NCBI GenBank assembly: GCA_029168955.1
Contig: JAPDOI010000154.1
Span: 685,001 to 749,000, forward strand
DNA from: Aplectana chamaeleonis
Lineage: Eukaryota > Nematoda > Chromadorea > Rhabditida > Cosmocercidae
Length of the DNA stretch: 64,000 nucleotides
Direction of reading: 5' to 3'
Below are positions 1 through 11,879 of this stretch, piece after piece; positions within the stretch are counted from its first letter, which is position 1; every line of letters starts with the position of its first letter. The notes under the pieces were generated by a model. The model did no database searches and was not told where the DNA came from. It saw only the letters and a list, made by a program, of their open reading frames with translations. The position numbers and the translations under genes were made by a program.

Positions 1-1029
1 ATTCCGCCGCAAGATTTTTTTTAGCTTTTTTTTCACTGTTTCAAAACTATAAAGGCACTTTTCTAAACGATTGTACAACTGCGAATAAGTGGTCCTTTAT
101 TGCAAATAGAAGTGTTTCGGGATCTCTTCCGGTAAATTCAACTTCGAACACAACGTTACACATGAAATTCCACAACTTCCATATCAGAGTTGGCCTGTTT
201 CCCTTTCGTAAGTCACGAATTCCAACTTAAAGCTCATCAACTCCTCTTTAGTGCCTCTAGACTGGATGAGTCTCCCTGAATAACACAATAAAGATAGCTT
301 CAATGGAATTATTGTTCAGATTATGTACCAGCTAGCCGAGAAATCGAATATTACGACCTTGGTTTTGAGCGAAACGGGAGAGGCTCACATGGACAGCAAG
401 ATTGCCATCCACTCCCGACTTCTATGAGGCCAGAAATACGGACCGAAATACTTTTTCAGATGTTCCGGGACCGTAGGCAACCAATCAGCTTAACTCAAGG
501 ATTTCTAAGACGATACCTTAGAGCCAATTGTGTCTACAAACCGTTATCGAGCATGTACCGAAAAATCGACCACGGGACAAGAGCGGCATCTTCTTCAAAT
601 GACGTCGGGAATAGGGAAAGTCATGGGAGTCGTCTACACTATCACTAGTTCAGTCGAAATAGACACCATGGAGGCGATAAAGTGTCTGGTAATGACCGAG
701 GTGAGGGCAGGTTCGAGGAGGACGTCGTCACCAATTTAACTGCCGAGATCCTTCTTGGTAGCGCGCACCAGAACCGTCTTTGTATGTCCTTCCGACAGTG
801 CAGGCGTTCTTCTAGTATCTCTGGCAATGTTTTCGATTTATTTGATTCACCTTCAGATAGTCGCCGTGGGAAAATCCGGCAAGAGACTGACGCGGACCTG
901 CGCGGAGCTCATTGCGCTTCTTGACAACTTTGACCATATACACCGTTTTCGCACCGATTTCAACATTCTCGGAATTCCTCTAGTGTTCTTGGTCCTACAT
1001 GTAGCCTGAGAACATACAAGTGTGCCGAT
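1..1029. other. Non-coding DNA with dispersed repeat motif
   Basis: I see no convincing exon here. The motif gtgcctttatagttttgaaa occurs inverted near 39-58 and again in direct orientation near 1703 and 1879, so this end of the window belongs to an interspersed repeat. Short open frames overlap each other on both strands and lack splice or family support. Confidence 0.5.
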
Positions 1030-1494
1030 CAGGGATGAGCGGAAATTTTTTTCTGAACTTCGGAAATCGGAAATCGGAAGGACCTTCTCAATTTCGGAAA
1101 TCGGAATTCGGAAATCGGAACGCCAAAAACCATCGGAAATCGGAATGCGGAAATCGGAAATACATTCAGTGAAGTTCTTAACGCCCCCCCCTGGTGACTG
1201 CGCTTACCAAAAAAACTTGAACTCATCCTTCTTTACTGAAAGTTTTCATGCAAACACAATTAACTCTGGCTTTGTGAAAAGTGAAAACGGACCTCGAATC
1301 CGAATTCAGCGCCTAAAATAACCCTCTGGGGATTTGGCCAGGGAGAGCGTAAAAATTTTTTATCTCGTGAATATTTCCGATTTCTTCCGCATTTTCAGAC
1401 TTTTTTTCGGAAATCGGAATTCGGAAATCGGAAGGCCAAAACCCACCGGAAATCGGAATTCGGAAATCGGAAATCGGAGTTCCGCTCATCACTG
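1030..1494. mobile_element. hAT-like MITE, CAGGGATGAGCGG family, copy 1
   Basis: The element runs from CAGGGATGAGCGG to an inverted end CCGCTCATCACTG. It is flanked on both sides by the same 8 bp, GTGCCGAT (1022-1029 and 1495-1502), the duplication size of hAT transposons. The interior is mostly reiterated cggaaatcgg motifs and codes for nothing recognisable. Two more copies are at 9947 and 23288. Confidence 0.85.
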
Positions 1495-1502
1495 GTGCCG
1501 AT

Positions 1503-2553
1503 GCAATTGACGGAACATCTCAATCATGCAGCGGTTTTTCCAATGGAGTGCTCAGACTCTTGCAACACTTCCACTTGATCTTACTCTTTTGTAGAGAGCG
1601 TCAATTCACGGTAAACTATCTGAAATAGGAATAACACATGCTCCAGTGACGAATGGACGAGCGACTCTGACGAAATTATTGAAAACAACAACTATTTCCT
1701 TAGTGCCTTTATAGTTTTGAAACAGCGTAAAATCAAAAAAGCTTCAAAAAAATCTTTATATTAGAAACAAGAGGGAAAGTTATGCTTATGGCAGAGTACG
1801 TGTACGGAGAGTACTCGAATACTGAACGAGGTTCTTCTCATTACGAATTGTGAGTTTGAGAATTTCAAGAAGATAGGGTGCCTTTATAGTTTTGAAACGC
1901 ACTGTATCATATATAGTTTCCATGGATTTAGGTGTGATACAATCGATTGTATAACACCTAAAAATGGGTTACCATTTTTCGAGGACCCCGCCCTATGTAG
2001 CGCTTTTTAGCTTGAAGCTGCGTCCAAGAAAATTTGGGTGCGTTTTCACATCCGGACAGCCAATTACTAAATATGGTTTTCATTCCCGGAGCCGCACCTA
2101 TGTATGTGCCCTCAGGGCACTAATGATTTTTTCAGTCGCTAAACAAACATTTGGTGTCATCATCGCTGGATCATGGCCTGAAAACACGCGCTTTTCATTG
2201 TTCACGTAATAAATTAATTACACTACAATCATTAAAAAATAGGATTGATTGATACGATCGATCTATCAATGTAGTCTTCATCTAAATATTTGTTCACTAT
2301 AAAATGTTACGAAGTGAGGCCCCCCCCCGTCGTCCGTCGCCATCAATTTTTCACAAGGGGGGGGGGGTGAGCAAATCGTTTGACTGGGGGGGGGTCGGAA
2401 CAAGGCTGACTTGTATCACACCTCGCGCCGCAGCCTGGTCCGCAACTGCGGACCGAAATTTCTTTCCGACAAGGACAGTTCATATCGACTACTGTTGCGA
2501 CCTCGTGGTAGAACCAATATTATTGCTTCGTATTATGATACTGCTTCGTAAAG
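1503..2553. other. Non-coding stretch upstream of gene A exons
   Basis: It contains two copies of the gtgcctttatagttttgaaa motif and AT-rich sequence with C and G homopolymer runs (2322-2391). The reading frame of the first gene A exon stays open upstream to about 2304, but that frame crosses poly-C and poly-G tracts and I cannot support it as coding. Confidence 0.4.
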
Positions 2554-2674
2554 TCTGCGCGGCTAACTGTGCCTCCATTTATCGTGAGAAATGTAATGGT
2601 AACACCCAAAGGACGAAATGTGGTACGATAGCCGAGGCAATGCCGAAGATCATGTTTGATGGTACTAAATGCAG
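2554..2674 (+). CDS. Gene A exon (Cys 1-5)
   Basis: The exon enters in phase 1 and leaves in phase 2 at tgcag|gttagt. It contains VCAANCASIYREKCNG and ends with TKC plus two bases of an Arg codon. The acceptor (cgtaaag) is weak in pyrimidines, so the left edge could lie further upstream. Confidence 0.65.
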
Positions 2675-3439
2675 GTTAGTGTCAATCAAAGAGAAATATT
2701 CTAGTTTTGGTCTTGTTTTCAACCGAATGCTTCCTTTTCAACAGCGAATAGAACAAAAGAAAAATTGAATGATGAAATGCGAAAAAGTGAAAGTTTCGGT
2801 TTCTGTAACTGAAGTAGTATAATTTTACCTCCCACTTTGGGAAATTTCCAACACTGCTTGACCCTGTTTCCATTTTTCAATCGCGGATAGGCGGGACACC
2901 TTGTAGTATCAATCCTGCCACTAGCAGACAGTCACTCTTTCCCGTTTACGCTTACCTCTCCGCGCTTTGGCACCTAAGTACCGCCAACCAAATGTTCAAA
3001 ATCTGCCTTGAACCGAATTTGATTTCAGAGAAACGTGGACTTGCCCCACAGGAACATTATTACGCTATTACGCAAACCCAGGCCAAACTGAGTCATATGA
3101 ATATCCTCCAGGTCAGTTACTATCAAAAAATGTCTAGTTTTCGAGTATACCCAAAGAGCCTTCAAATTATATCACCACTGTAAGCGGAACGGAGAGCCAT
3201 TGGTTAATATTGAAAATGGTGATAAGAATGTTTCGACAAAAATACGACCGCTTGCTGCTGGTGATAATCGACAGCGAGAGCTCTTCAAGAATGCCTTAGA
3301 CCTTACTCGAAGATTTGTTGAACAACCTGACCATATTTCAGCTGCACCGTATGCTCTCTGCTCAGGCAGTCCTAAGAACGTTTGGACCCTTGGAGATGGA
3401 AAAACTGTGATCCTTGCTGTAGTATGTGAAACCTTTTAA
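2554..3439 (+). CDS. Gene A: C-terminal exons of an 8-Cys nematode-specific protein (partial)
   Basis: Three exons (2554-2674, 3029-3111, 3342-3439) join in one frame and end at TAA. The domain has eight cysteines, with landmarks VCAANCASIYREKCNG, an ETWTCPTGT segment after the first intron, and LCSGSPKNVWTLGDG near the end. Gene B (39402-43373) encodes the same domain with all eight cysteines aligned and introns of identical phase (1 in, then 2, then 1), which is the best proof that both are real. The closing pattern C-x7-W-x-L-x-DG-x9-C recalls Cys-rich extracellular worm domains such as DUF281, but I cannot assign the family. A secreted or surface role is inferred from the disulfide-like Cys pattern. 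Upstream exons and a signal peptide were not found; the gene may start left of the window or be decayed. Confidence 0.72.
3029..3111 (+). CDS. Gene A exon (Cys 6)
   Basis: It follows a good acceptor, tttgatttcag, and completes the Arg codon of the previous exon. It reads ETWTCPTGTLLRYY and ends at CCTCCAG|gtcagt. It matches gene B's ETWVCPAGTNAYYY exon. Confidence 0.75.
3342..3439 (+). CDS. Gene A terminal exon (Cys 7-8 and stop)
   Basis: After catatttcag the frame reads AAPYALCSGSPKNVWTLGDG and runs through the last Cys to ETF-stop. It aligns with gene B's terminal exon at Cys, Trp, Leu, Asp-Gly and the final Cys. Confidence 0.75.
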
Positions 3440-3826
3440 GATAGAAGCTCTAGGCTGTGTTTGAAATTTGGAATCGCACTAAATCGAATCCAGAATCACT
3501 CATTAAATAGATCGAGTAGAGGGATGCTGAACATATTGAAAGCGTTGTAGTTTAGTTGACAAAAAAATTGTTGTTACCACCCAGAATGGCTTAAAAATGG
3601 TTTCTAGATTCGAGCAGATTCGTGAAAACCACTGGATTTTGATGTTAATCCCCTCTTCTCAGACCTTGCTGAAACACTTTCCGTTTGGCTAGGAAGCTCA
3701 TTTTCGGATTAGAGGCTGGAAATGTGGCCAGCTACATGGCTTCTGTTCAACTTGGACTCGATAACGTAACTATAAAGGGTACCTAGTTTATGCAAGGTGC
3801 CGAAACCTCAGTAGTCTCTCTACTTA

Positions 3827-4103
3827 CTGTGCTACTCTGGGCCAAATTCCGGTCCGCAATCGCGTTCCGACAGGCTCTGCGGCCGCACGCGATCGAGTCA
3901 GTCGAGTTTCCAGCGCCAAAGCCGACTCGATGAGACTTTTTCATACTTTTCTCCAATTTTTTTTAGTTTCCAGTTTCCAAAACCCACTTAGAGTCAACAG
4001 ATCGGGGTCTGCGGCGCTGAAAACTCTTCCGACTCGCAAGCGCGCGGCCGCAAAGCGTGTCGAGACGCAATTACGGACCGGAATTTGGCTCAGAGAAGCA
4101 CAG
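3827..4103. mobile_element. Mariner-like MITE (about 280 bp), copy 1
   Basis: Inverted ends CTGTGCTACTCTGGGCC and GGCTCAGAGAAGCACAG are each flanked by TA. Most of the element is an imperfect palindrome containing CGGTCCGCAAT and GCGGCCGCA. Other copies are at 15976, 21417 and 30719, and a lone end is near 9855. Confidence 0.75.
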
Positions 4104-5143
4104 TATTCCTAATGTGTACATATATGCTTTGTTACGTGTATATTATTGAAAATGTTAATGCAGTATGTTTGATATCCCTGTAAAGTTAAATAGATATATA
4201 GAGAACTCTGAATGAATACATACGCATTCGCTGAACCACTAAAACGTAATTGAACCGTGATGCAGTCCAAACGTCATTGATCAATAATAATTATTATCGA
4301 TTTTTGCGCTTATTGTACAAAAGTGCGGTAAGGAGCGGTGACTGTTGATGGGTGTGAGTCCCTTGGTTGATAAATTTTATTCATCACACCTTGTCGATTA
4401 TTACTAATCAATAATATCGATTTTTTCGCCTGCTAAGCACGAAATGCGGCAATGAAAGTTGATTGTTCCACATCTGACTGTATTATTCGGAACGTAGACG
4501 AAGTCTATGGATTGCGGTATGGTCCGCAACGAGGTTATAAGTCTTTACAATTTGTGTTGTTCTCAGTGAATGTGTAGCACAATTTCGTCGGCATACTTCG
4601 GATCTTTAAAGGCAGTGGTCACGATGAAAAACGTTATCGAAAAAACTACAGAGATCAGCTTAGATTAAAAACAGCTATGAAGGTAGCGCGGTGAAAAACG
4701 GGCTAAAATTAGAGTTTCTAGAGCCCAAAGATTCCAGTTCGTGCACACGTCCACAGCGCTGACCAAAAAGATCGCAGTCTCATGCCGAGCAGTCAAAAAT
4801 TATCGACATTCAGAGGACGAAATAAATGCAAATTTACCAAATAAAAACAGTTGAACAATGAAAGAAAGCATTCCAGTCAATGTTTTCGACTAGATGTGTA
4901 CATGAAGCCGAAGGTTCATTGATTGAAATTCAATTTCAAGCCAGCTGATGTTCTTTATATAAGAGGTCATCGATGCCGATGATGTGGAGTGGGCTCGTCC
5001 ACCATCAAAAGACAAGAAAATTCAGGCTTCAAATTCGGCCCAAAACAGTGGCTTTTTTCGCGATTTTTTCTTATAGGTCCTACTACTCGAGACCCAGAAA
5101 AGGGTTTAGAGAAAAAAAGTTGACAAGCATATTTGATCGCGAC
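4104..5143. other. Intergenic AT-rich DNA
   Basis: No exon is supported. A single end of the TTAA-flanked AGGCAGTG MITE family (ttaaaggcagtggtcacgat) lies near 4607 without a partner end. The rest shows no structure I recognise. Confidence 0.4.
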
Positions 5144-6420
5144 CAAGGATGTGCGTAATTACGACTAACGACTAACGAACTTAACGACTAACGGGATTTT
5201 TGGGTGTTACGACTAACGACTAACGACTAACGAAATTTAAAATATTTTCGTAAGCAATCCCAAAATTCGTTAGAAAGCCAATAGTCATTCAAATCGCGCT
5301 CCAACCCAAGGCCTACACCAGGATTTATACATATTGCCCTGTTGGTTATTCGAGATGAGTGGTACAAAATAACCACAGCCTTCAGTATTCATTATTTCTA
5401 CTAACACTGCTTCGCAGTTCTGGAACCCCACATTAAAACCCCAACCGAACCTTACGCAAAGTTAGGCGAAGCATTTATGCGACTTCGACTCGGTCGCGCT
5501 ACTCTATCGTAGGCTCACTGATCCGGTTCCTGCACTGACTGGCTCCAGCAGAGATTTTTGCAGAGGACACAATAAGAGGTGTTAATATGGAGCAGTGCCT
5601 GCAGGCCACAACTGTCTAACGACGGGAACTGTATCCGATGATTGGATTGTAAAGGGTGCCGTTCTTCGATTTTCAGTCATAAATTCGAGATATGGGGTTT
5701 TTACAAAGTGGTGCTGGGACCTCTCAAGAGTTAAATTTTAACTTGGGTGCTGATTCCTTCCGACCTTTCCCCATTATGGTAACAAGCTCTAAACCACCCA
5801 AGCGCTCGGCTCGCGACGCTGAACAAAGGACGATTAGTGCAAAGTCGGTGCGATTCTCCGTGTTGTCACCACCGGGTAGATCTCAAATAACATCATATGA
5901 CGCAGAATGGCAAATTTTGCGCTGGAAAAAAGCAAAGAGAAAGTAGAGATTTTCTCGGTTTCCCATATTGTTTCTTTCTTACCAAAAAAATTACAAAATC
6001 GATAAACACACTCTATTAGGCTCTCGTGCTTATTTTAAATTATGTATAACATCGGCACGGATCGTGAAGACTTCGCGTTCAATGTCGAAGGTTGGCGCAA
6101 ACTCGGTGCACCTATGTTATAGCATATGGCACCGAGTTTGCGCCAACTTTCAACAGTGAACGCGAGGTCTCTTCACGATCCATGCCGAAGGTATGTAGGT
6201 TTGCAGTTTGAACTAGGTTCTCTAACAAGGAATGACTTGTTTCTTTAATGGCCATGAATGTTTTGGAAAACACACATCTCTTCATGCCTTCCTTTTTTTT
6301 TCTTTTTATAAGGGCTTTTCTGCCTCAACCGTGATTATTTTCAAAGCATAAATTTTTAACGACTAACGATTAACGACTAACGACTAACGAATTACAAAAT
6401 TTCTATTACGCACATCCCTG
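5144..6420. mobile_element. hAT-like element with TAACGAC subterminal repeats
   Basis: The ends are CAAGGATGTGCGTAAT and ATTACGCACATCCCTG, with a perfect 8-bp duplication ATCGCGAC (5136-5143 and 6421-6428). Both ends carry tandem gactaacgactaacg units in the same orientation. There is no transposase; the interior holds a nested 135-bp palindrome at 6053-6187. It lies immediately downstream of an RTE fragment. Confidence 0.88.
6053..6187. mobile_element. 135-bp palindromic MITE, copy 1
   Basis: Arms of about 60 bp begin CGGCACGGATCGTGAAGAC and end with the complement CGATCCATGCCG. The centre carries gcaccgagtttgcgccaac in both orientations. A full copy is at 52653-52788 and a decayed one near 33313-33412. 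Confidence 0.75.
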
Positions 6421-6428
6421 ATCGCGAC

Positions 6429-7270
6429 CACTGCCTCTAAGTGAGCGTCTCGATGGATCTATTGTCACGTCAGCGGAAAACTGTTTTACAACTCCACAGA
6501 TGTCAGCAATCAGAAAGTTGAATAGAAGAGGTCCTGCTACAGCTCCTTGTCGTGCTCTTCTTTTCACCTCAAAAGCTGACGCAATTCCGACAGGCGTGCA
6601 AACTGTTGATGTTGTTGCTTTGTTTATACCCTCGATCAGCCAAGTAAACTTTTCCCGGACTACATCAGCACACAGATCGTTGAGCAATCTAACGGAGAGA
6701 GTCGAATGCGGCTTCGAAATTTGGAGAACTAAGTTGTAGTGGCTTCATAAACAGCTACCACGATTCAACTAGTCTTCTCACGACAGACACTTAGTCGATG
6801 GTCGATCTTCCAGGTTGAAAACCGGCTTTCGATATGGTCGATCTTCCAGGTTGAAAACCGGCTTGCTCATCTCTAGTCGCTTCCTCATGATGTTTGATGA
6901 GTCGCTCGAGAATGATACGTGGCAAAACCTTGTAGATGACACGCAGTAGAAAGATCCCCCTGCCGTTATTGGGATCCGTGACGGATAGCTTCTTGTGAAG
7001 AAGTACGATGATCGCATGCCTCCACGAATCGCGTATCCTTTCGCTCATCCATATAGCACGGATGGTGTTGGTCATTTCACGAATTCCAGGCGAAGAGAGA
7101 CCCTCCAGAATTTCAGCTGTAATGTCGCCATCTCCACCTGTATTTCTAATCTTCACTTTCCTTACGCGATTGAAAACTTCAGAACTAGTTGGTGGTTCTT
7201 TGCTGACATCGTAATGTATTCTCTTAACATATGGGAGCTCAGGTACTGGTGGCGCTGGACAAGTCAGCTG
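6429..7270 (-). mobile_element. RTE-type non-LTR retrotransposon, reverse transcriptase fragment
   Basis: Reading the minus strand from about 7270 gives APPVPELPYVKR, then GDGDITAEILEGL, SWRHAIIVLLHKKLSVTDPN, RDEQAGFQPGRSTI and, after a gap, RQGAVAGPLLFNF. These are the finger and palm motifs of RTE-clade reverse transcriptase. The segment with the first catalytic Asp and the YADD region are missing. A roughly 40-bp direct duplication (6795-6865) repeats the AGFQPGRST coding. The copy is dead: the frame is broken several times. It is truncated where the hAT element at 5144-6420 sits. Confidence 0.85.
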
Positions 7271-7449
7271 TTAACTGTAATAACCCTTGCGTATTGGGAG
7301 CGACGTATCACCAATTACAACTTCATTGGTCGTGCTAAGTACAGGAGAACATCTCTTCATCTTGCCGCTATACTATCGTAACAACGTGTAGGCATTCCTC
7401 GGATACTTGAAAGGAATTGGTTCACAATTCGTCATCGAGGAGTTCACAC

Positions 7450-8400
7450 GGGACTGCCCCGCCTATCCTCTGGTTCCGGGCCTGATTTAGTGTGTGTAAT
7501 TGCGGACTTGCGTCGTAGGGGCGCGGCGCATCGCTTTCGTACGAGCTTCCGCGCCCGCCCCTCATCAGCTGATCTTGCTGAATTTTCCTCGATTTTCCTT
7601 GTTTTTATTCTTCTTTCTTTCTTGTTTCTCACTTCTTTCTCAACAAATTTTGGTTTTTCAATGATACGTTTGTTTCACTACGACCGTTTGCTAATGTTTT
7701 GATTTCAGGAATGGCGGGAATTGTCGGCAACGGTCAGGAATCGCCAATATTTGGTTTTTTTTTATTCTCATGTGGTTTCCAGACTTGAACAAATTTTTTG
7801 TGCTTTTGCTTATTTCTCTTTTTTGCTGGGAAGCTTTTCATTGATCGGTTACCTTGTCAGATTTTTTTATTGTTTAGGCAGGCTGGGTTCTCCAAAGACC
7901 ATCCTGGATGTGAGTTATTTTTCCATTTCAAATCATTTTTTCAGGTAAAATTATTCCAATGATGTATTTTTTTGTTGCTATGCATTCCCCATAATCTTTT
8001 TGCTGAGCATGGGTCATGCCCAGATGATTTACCTGAAAAATGATTTCAAATGAAAAAAAAACTCACATCCAGCATGGTCTTTGGAGACTCCAGCCTGCCT
8101 AAACAATAAAAAAATTCTGACAAGGTGACCGATCAATGAACAGCTTGCTAGCAAAAAGAGAAATAAGCAAGAAGCACGAAAAAATGGTTGAAGTCTACAA
8201 GCCACATGAAAATTTAAAAAATACCGAAAATCGGCGATTCCTGACCGTTGCCGACGATTCCCGCTATTCGTGAAATCAAAACATTAGCAAGTGGTCGTAA
8301 TGTAGCAAACGTATCATTGAAAAACCAAAAACTTTTGAAAAAGAAGTGAGAAACAAGAAAAAAAAACAAGAAAAATGCAACAAGCGCTAGCGCGCCGTTC
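7450..8400. mobile_element. Fold-back element with arms of about 320 bp
   Basis: Sequence 7640-7950 is repeated as its reverse complement at 8028-8350, leaving a central spacer of about 80 bp. Recognisable arm words are ccaaagaccatcctggatgt and its complement. The outer left part (7455-7590) matches the ends of the short MITE at 31931-32179. No coding capacity was seen. Confidence 0.7.
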
Positions 8401-9857
8401 GTCGTTATGCCGCAGCGTGCATTGGCGCGTCGTAGTAAGGATATCCACTGTGTACAAAAGTAGCATTTTGGTTTGCCATTTCACGGAAGAACGCATTTGT
8501 AACTGTAGCAGTTGCACGTTAACCTCGTATTAGAAGTTTAAGAGAAAGGAAGGGAGGTATTTTGCTGTTGTTCCCGAAGAAACACTATCAGTTGATTTTT
8601 GCAGTGAATTACCTAATATAAGGGTACATCCGTATTCCGTCGCCAACCACTGACAAGCTTGAAGTTGTACCAGACTGGGAGCGAAGGCCCCTCGAATCCC
8701 CCATTTTGTAAAGAATGGGAAACGTTCAAGGGTTCGAAACCACGAGGTATGGAAAACTATTGGATTGAAGCTTATTGTACTTGGGAAGCTCTACCACCCA
8801 AACCAAAATTGTACACACAAACTGGAACTCCACAATATCTACGCGAATGTGAAATGCTCCCCCGAATTTGCAAAATAGGTTAGAAGTCCAAGTTTTTCGA
8901 TTTTTCCAGGTGGGTGCGGAACTGTTCTTCGACCCTAACACCCCCCCCCCACCCTCTCCCGCATTTGGGCCCCTTTAGCATTATAAAATGACATACTTGT
9001 AGGAAAGGTTCTGTTCTGAGATCGCCGGATTGGATTTCTCGCCAAGAAACAGCTTGCTTATCCGTGGTGACGTCAGAGAAATGTTACTCGTTAAAACAGC
9101 TTGCTCTATGTGAAGGCAAATGAAGTTGGAAATTAGTAGATTCCACACATCGACCTTGTAGAGCCTATTACTTTGCAGAAGGACAAAAATGAGAAACCGG
9201 AAAGATAGGTGAATTAGTTCTGATTTTAGTATCAGGATGAATCGAACCCCTTCGTATCATGTTTACTAGAATTATGTTTCATGGGTTCATTGTTCACGAT
9301 CAAAGCCTAAGTTCACATGTATTTTCCTAATTTGGAAACCTCGAACGCAGAGGTAATACATTTTTTCGCGATGGATCGCACCGAAAACCCTTCCCTGTGC
9401 CCAGTGGATATAGTTCTTACGACGCGCCAATGTACGCTGCGCAATTCGATCAACGGCGCGCTAGCGTTTGTGAAAATGCAGCATGATCAGCTGGTGAAGG
9501 AGCGGAAGCTCGTACGAAAGCCGCAAATGCACACACAAAATCAGAAGCGGAACCAGAGGGTACGTGGTTGCCTCCGCCCGCAACGATATCGCGCGCCGGA
9601 TCGTCGATCAATTCGGGCGAGATCAATGAATGACGCAACGAGCGAGCGTGCTGTGGTGGCCAGCACTATACCTCGACCGAATTGAATGCATCGAAAAATC
9701 ATCAAAATGAAAAACTCGACTTCGAGTCACTCAAAAAGATAAATATTCGAGAAAGGCGGAATCCCGAGTGATGCGGAAGACCGAATATCCGAAACGACCA
9801 TTACCTTCATTATTCGGGAAACCGAAAACTCGAAAAAAAGCCGATTTATTGTCGTAC
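8401..9857. other. Repeat-rich non-coding DNA
   Basis: A segment near 8385-8480 is repeated inverted near 9395-9480 (gacgcgccaatg and its complement), suggesting the ends of another degraded inverted-repeat element. A poly-C run lies at 8939-8950. No exon is supported. Confidence 0.4.
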
Positions 9858-10335
9858 TCTGGGCCGAATTCCGGTCCGCATTTCCGGACTACGGCTATTG
9901 TGTCATGCGACATGTGTTAATCGTGCTGAGACCACTTGGTCCCGATCAGGGATGAGCGGAATTCCGCATTTCGCGTTCCGAAACCCGCAGTTTCGCGCAT
10001 TTTTGACATTCCGCGTTCCGCATTCCGAAAACCGCAAAAAACGCTGCGGAATGCGAAAATATCGGGTCATCTGCGACGGAAGAAAAAATCAGATAAATTC
10101 TGAATCATTCCGCGTTTCGCGTTCCGAAAACCGCATTTCCGCGCATTTTCAGGCGTTTCGCGCCAGATTTCCGAAACCCGAGAAAAACATTTCTGTTCCG
10201 AAACCCGAAAACCGATTTCCGAAATTTCATATTTTTATTCCGCTCATCCCTGGTCCCGATACGATTCACCCTTCTCCCAGCACGATTACCACGTTTCACA
10301 TGATGCAGCAGCCGTAGTCCGCATTTGCAGACCAC
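9858..10335. mobile_element. Palindromic MITE interrupted by a hAT-like insertion
   Basis: The outer arms (9858-9946 and 10253-10335) are partly complementary, with gtccgcatttccggactacggc on the left and its relative on the right. A related, uninterrupted palindrome occurs near 45366-45525. The hAT-like MITE at 9947-10252 sits at the centre. Confidence 0.5.
9947..10252. mobile_element. hAT-like MITE, CAGGGATGAGCGG family, copy 2
   Basis: The ends CAGGGATGAGCGGAATTCC and ATTCCGCTCATCCCTG are perfect inverted repeats, flanked by an 8-bp duplication GTCCCGAT (9939-9946 and 10253-10260). The interior consists of reiterated cgttccgaaaaccgc motifs. Confidence 0.88.
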
Positions 10336-10884
10336 AAAATAGGCTTGGAGAACGATAGTGCGATATATTCGAGAAACCGAATTTTTGAAAATCTGAAAAC
10401 AGTCAAATGAATTCGATATTCAATTTTTTCTAACGACTGGCTCTTCCTCTACCAGAAGTCGATGGAGAGATTTTCGGTTCGAAAAATAGTTTTCAGTGAT
10501 TTTTGTTTCTGCGGTATTCTTAACGTAGTTGTTATATAGAGTACTAGAGTTCTCACTAAATACGGAAAACTCGGAAACGGATTGCATCGTGAACGACGCC
10601 TTTAACGCTAGATGGATTAAACCGATGTCTATCGTTCCCGCACCGTGGAAAGTCGATGACATCATAAAACATTACAAAGTTCTGAAATTAAAGAAAACAG
10701 TTCTCTCAAGACTAATATTAAATTACTCAAAACAGGAGTAAAACTTTTCTAAAAATTAATTTTTCCAAATCAATTGATCAACTGTTCTCAAAAGTTCAGG
10801 TAATTGTCATTTTGTCAATGTCTTATGACGATTCTCATCTAGCAGTTTTATCGGATCACTTCGTGAAGAGAGCAATTGTATTGA

Positions 10885-11342
10885 AGGCATCGTTCGCGCT
10901 GGAAATCAGTTTTCATTTTCACGCGCAATTTCATGATTGAGCCCGGTAGATCACACTGGTGAACTTTGGCGCGTCAAAAACATTGGGCAATGAGGTTGGA
11001 AGGCGTCAAAGATGAAGATCCGCCACCAATTCTCACCAGTCATCTAGCACTTTTTCCTAAAATGTTGGTGCGACTGTAAGACAACATGAAAAATTGTTAC
11101 GGCACGAACTCCACATGCAGAACAACTCCGAAAATGGCAGTGACAAGGCCTCCAAAAGCAGAAAAACTTCAAAAAGGATTTCGGCGCGAAATTCGAATCT
11201 GTATTTACAATGTGTCCCGATTGACGTTTCTTTACAAATGAAGGTTTTTCATGGGCCCTTTCGACATTTTCGTTCACTAGAGAGGCCAAGCTACACAAAA
11301 ACATGAAAAAATAATATACGGTTTTCTGCGCGTACGATGCCT
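10885..11342. mobile_element. piggyBac-like TTAA MITE, AGGCATCG family, copy 1
   Basis: The inverted ends are AGGCATCGTTCGCGCTG and TGCGCGTACGATGCCT. The right flank is TTAA; the left flank is TTGA, one substitution away. The element is about 460 bp and non-coding. Related copies are at 13147-13720 and 60270-60808. Confidence 0.72.
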
Positions 11343-11879
11343 TTAAGATATCAAGTACAACACCAATGGATAGATCTGCGGAGGAGTTAGTAAGAAATCA
11401 TCGTCACCATTGTGCACCACAAATTATTTCGACAACTTTGACCCACATAATGCGATTCAATCTCCGTCATTGAACCAGCAGGCGGGTTTTCAATTGAGCA
11501 ATAACAACATCTCGTAATACCAAATAGACTTCGATTATAATCTAGGACATGAGCGGCAATTTCACACGTTTTCGTTACTGAACCGTGAATGATATATTCA
11601 ATTCGCTATTTGATTATTACCGGTACAATCGCCTCGAAATACATTCATGTTTCAAGTTGCATTGCAACTGTCTCACCGGAAGGCTATGGCGGATCTAGCG
11701 CAGCTGGAGCAATCTTAGCGAGAGCAGGTACTTCTTTCTGATATGTTTCTGATGTATTTTAGTACCTCCAACTCGGATTACTTTTTGCAAGTTGTTAGCA
11801 GATTATAGTCCCTTGATTCATAGAGAAGTATAGAAAGCGTAGGTCGGATCTGCCAAAAAGACTATCAGGCATTTTTTTT

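Noticed and set aside
2304..2768. A 154-codon plus-strand frame as one gene
   Set aside because: Only 2554-2674 aligns with gene B; the rest crosses poly-C/poly-G tracts and continues past a good donor.
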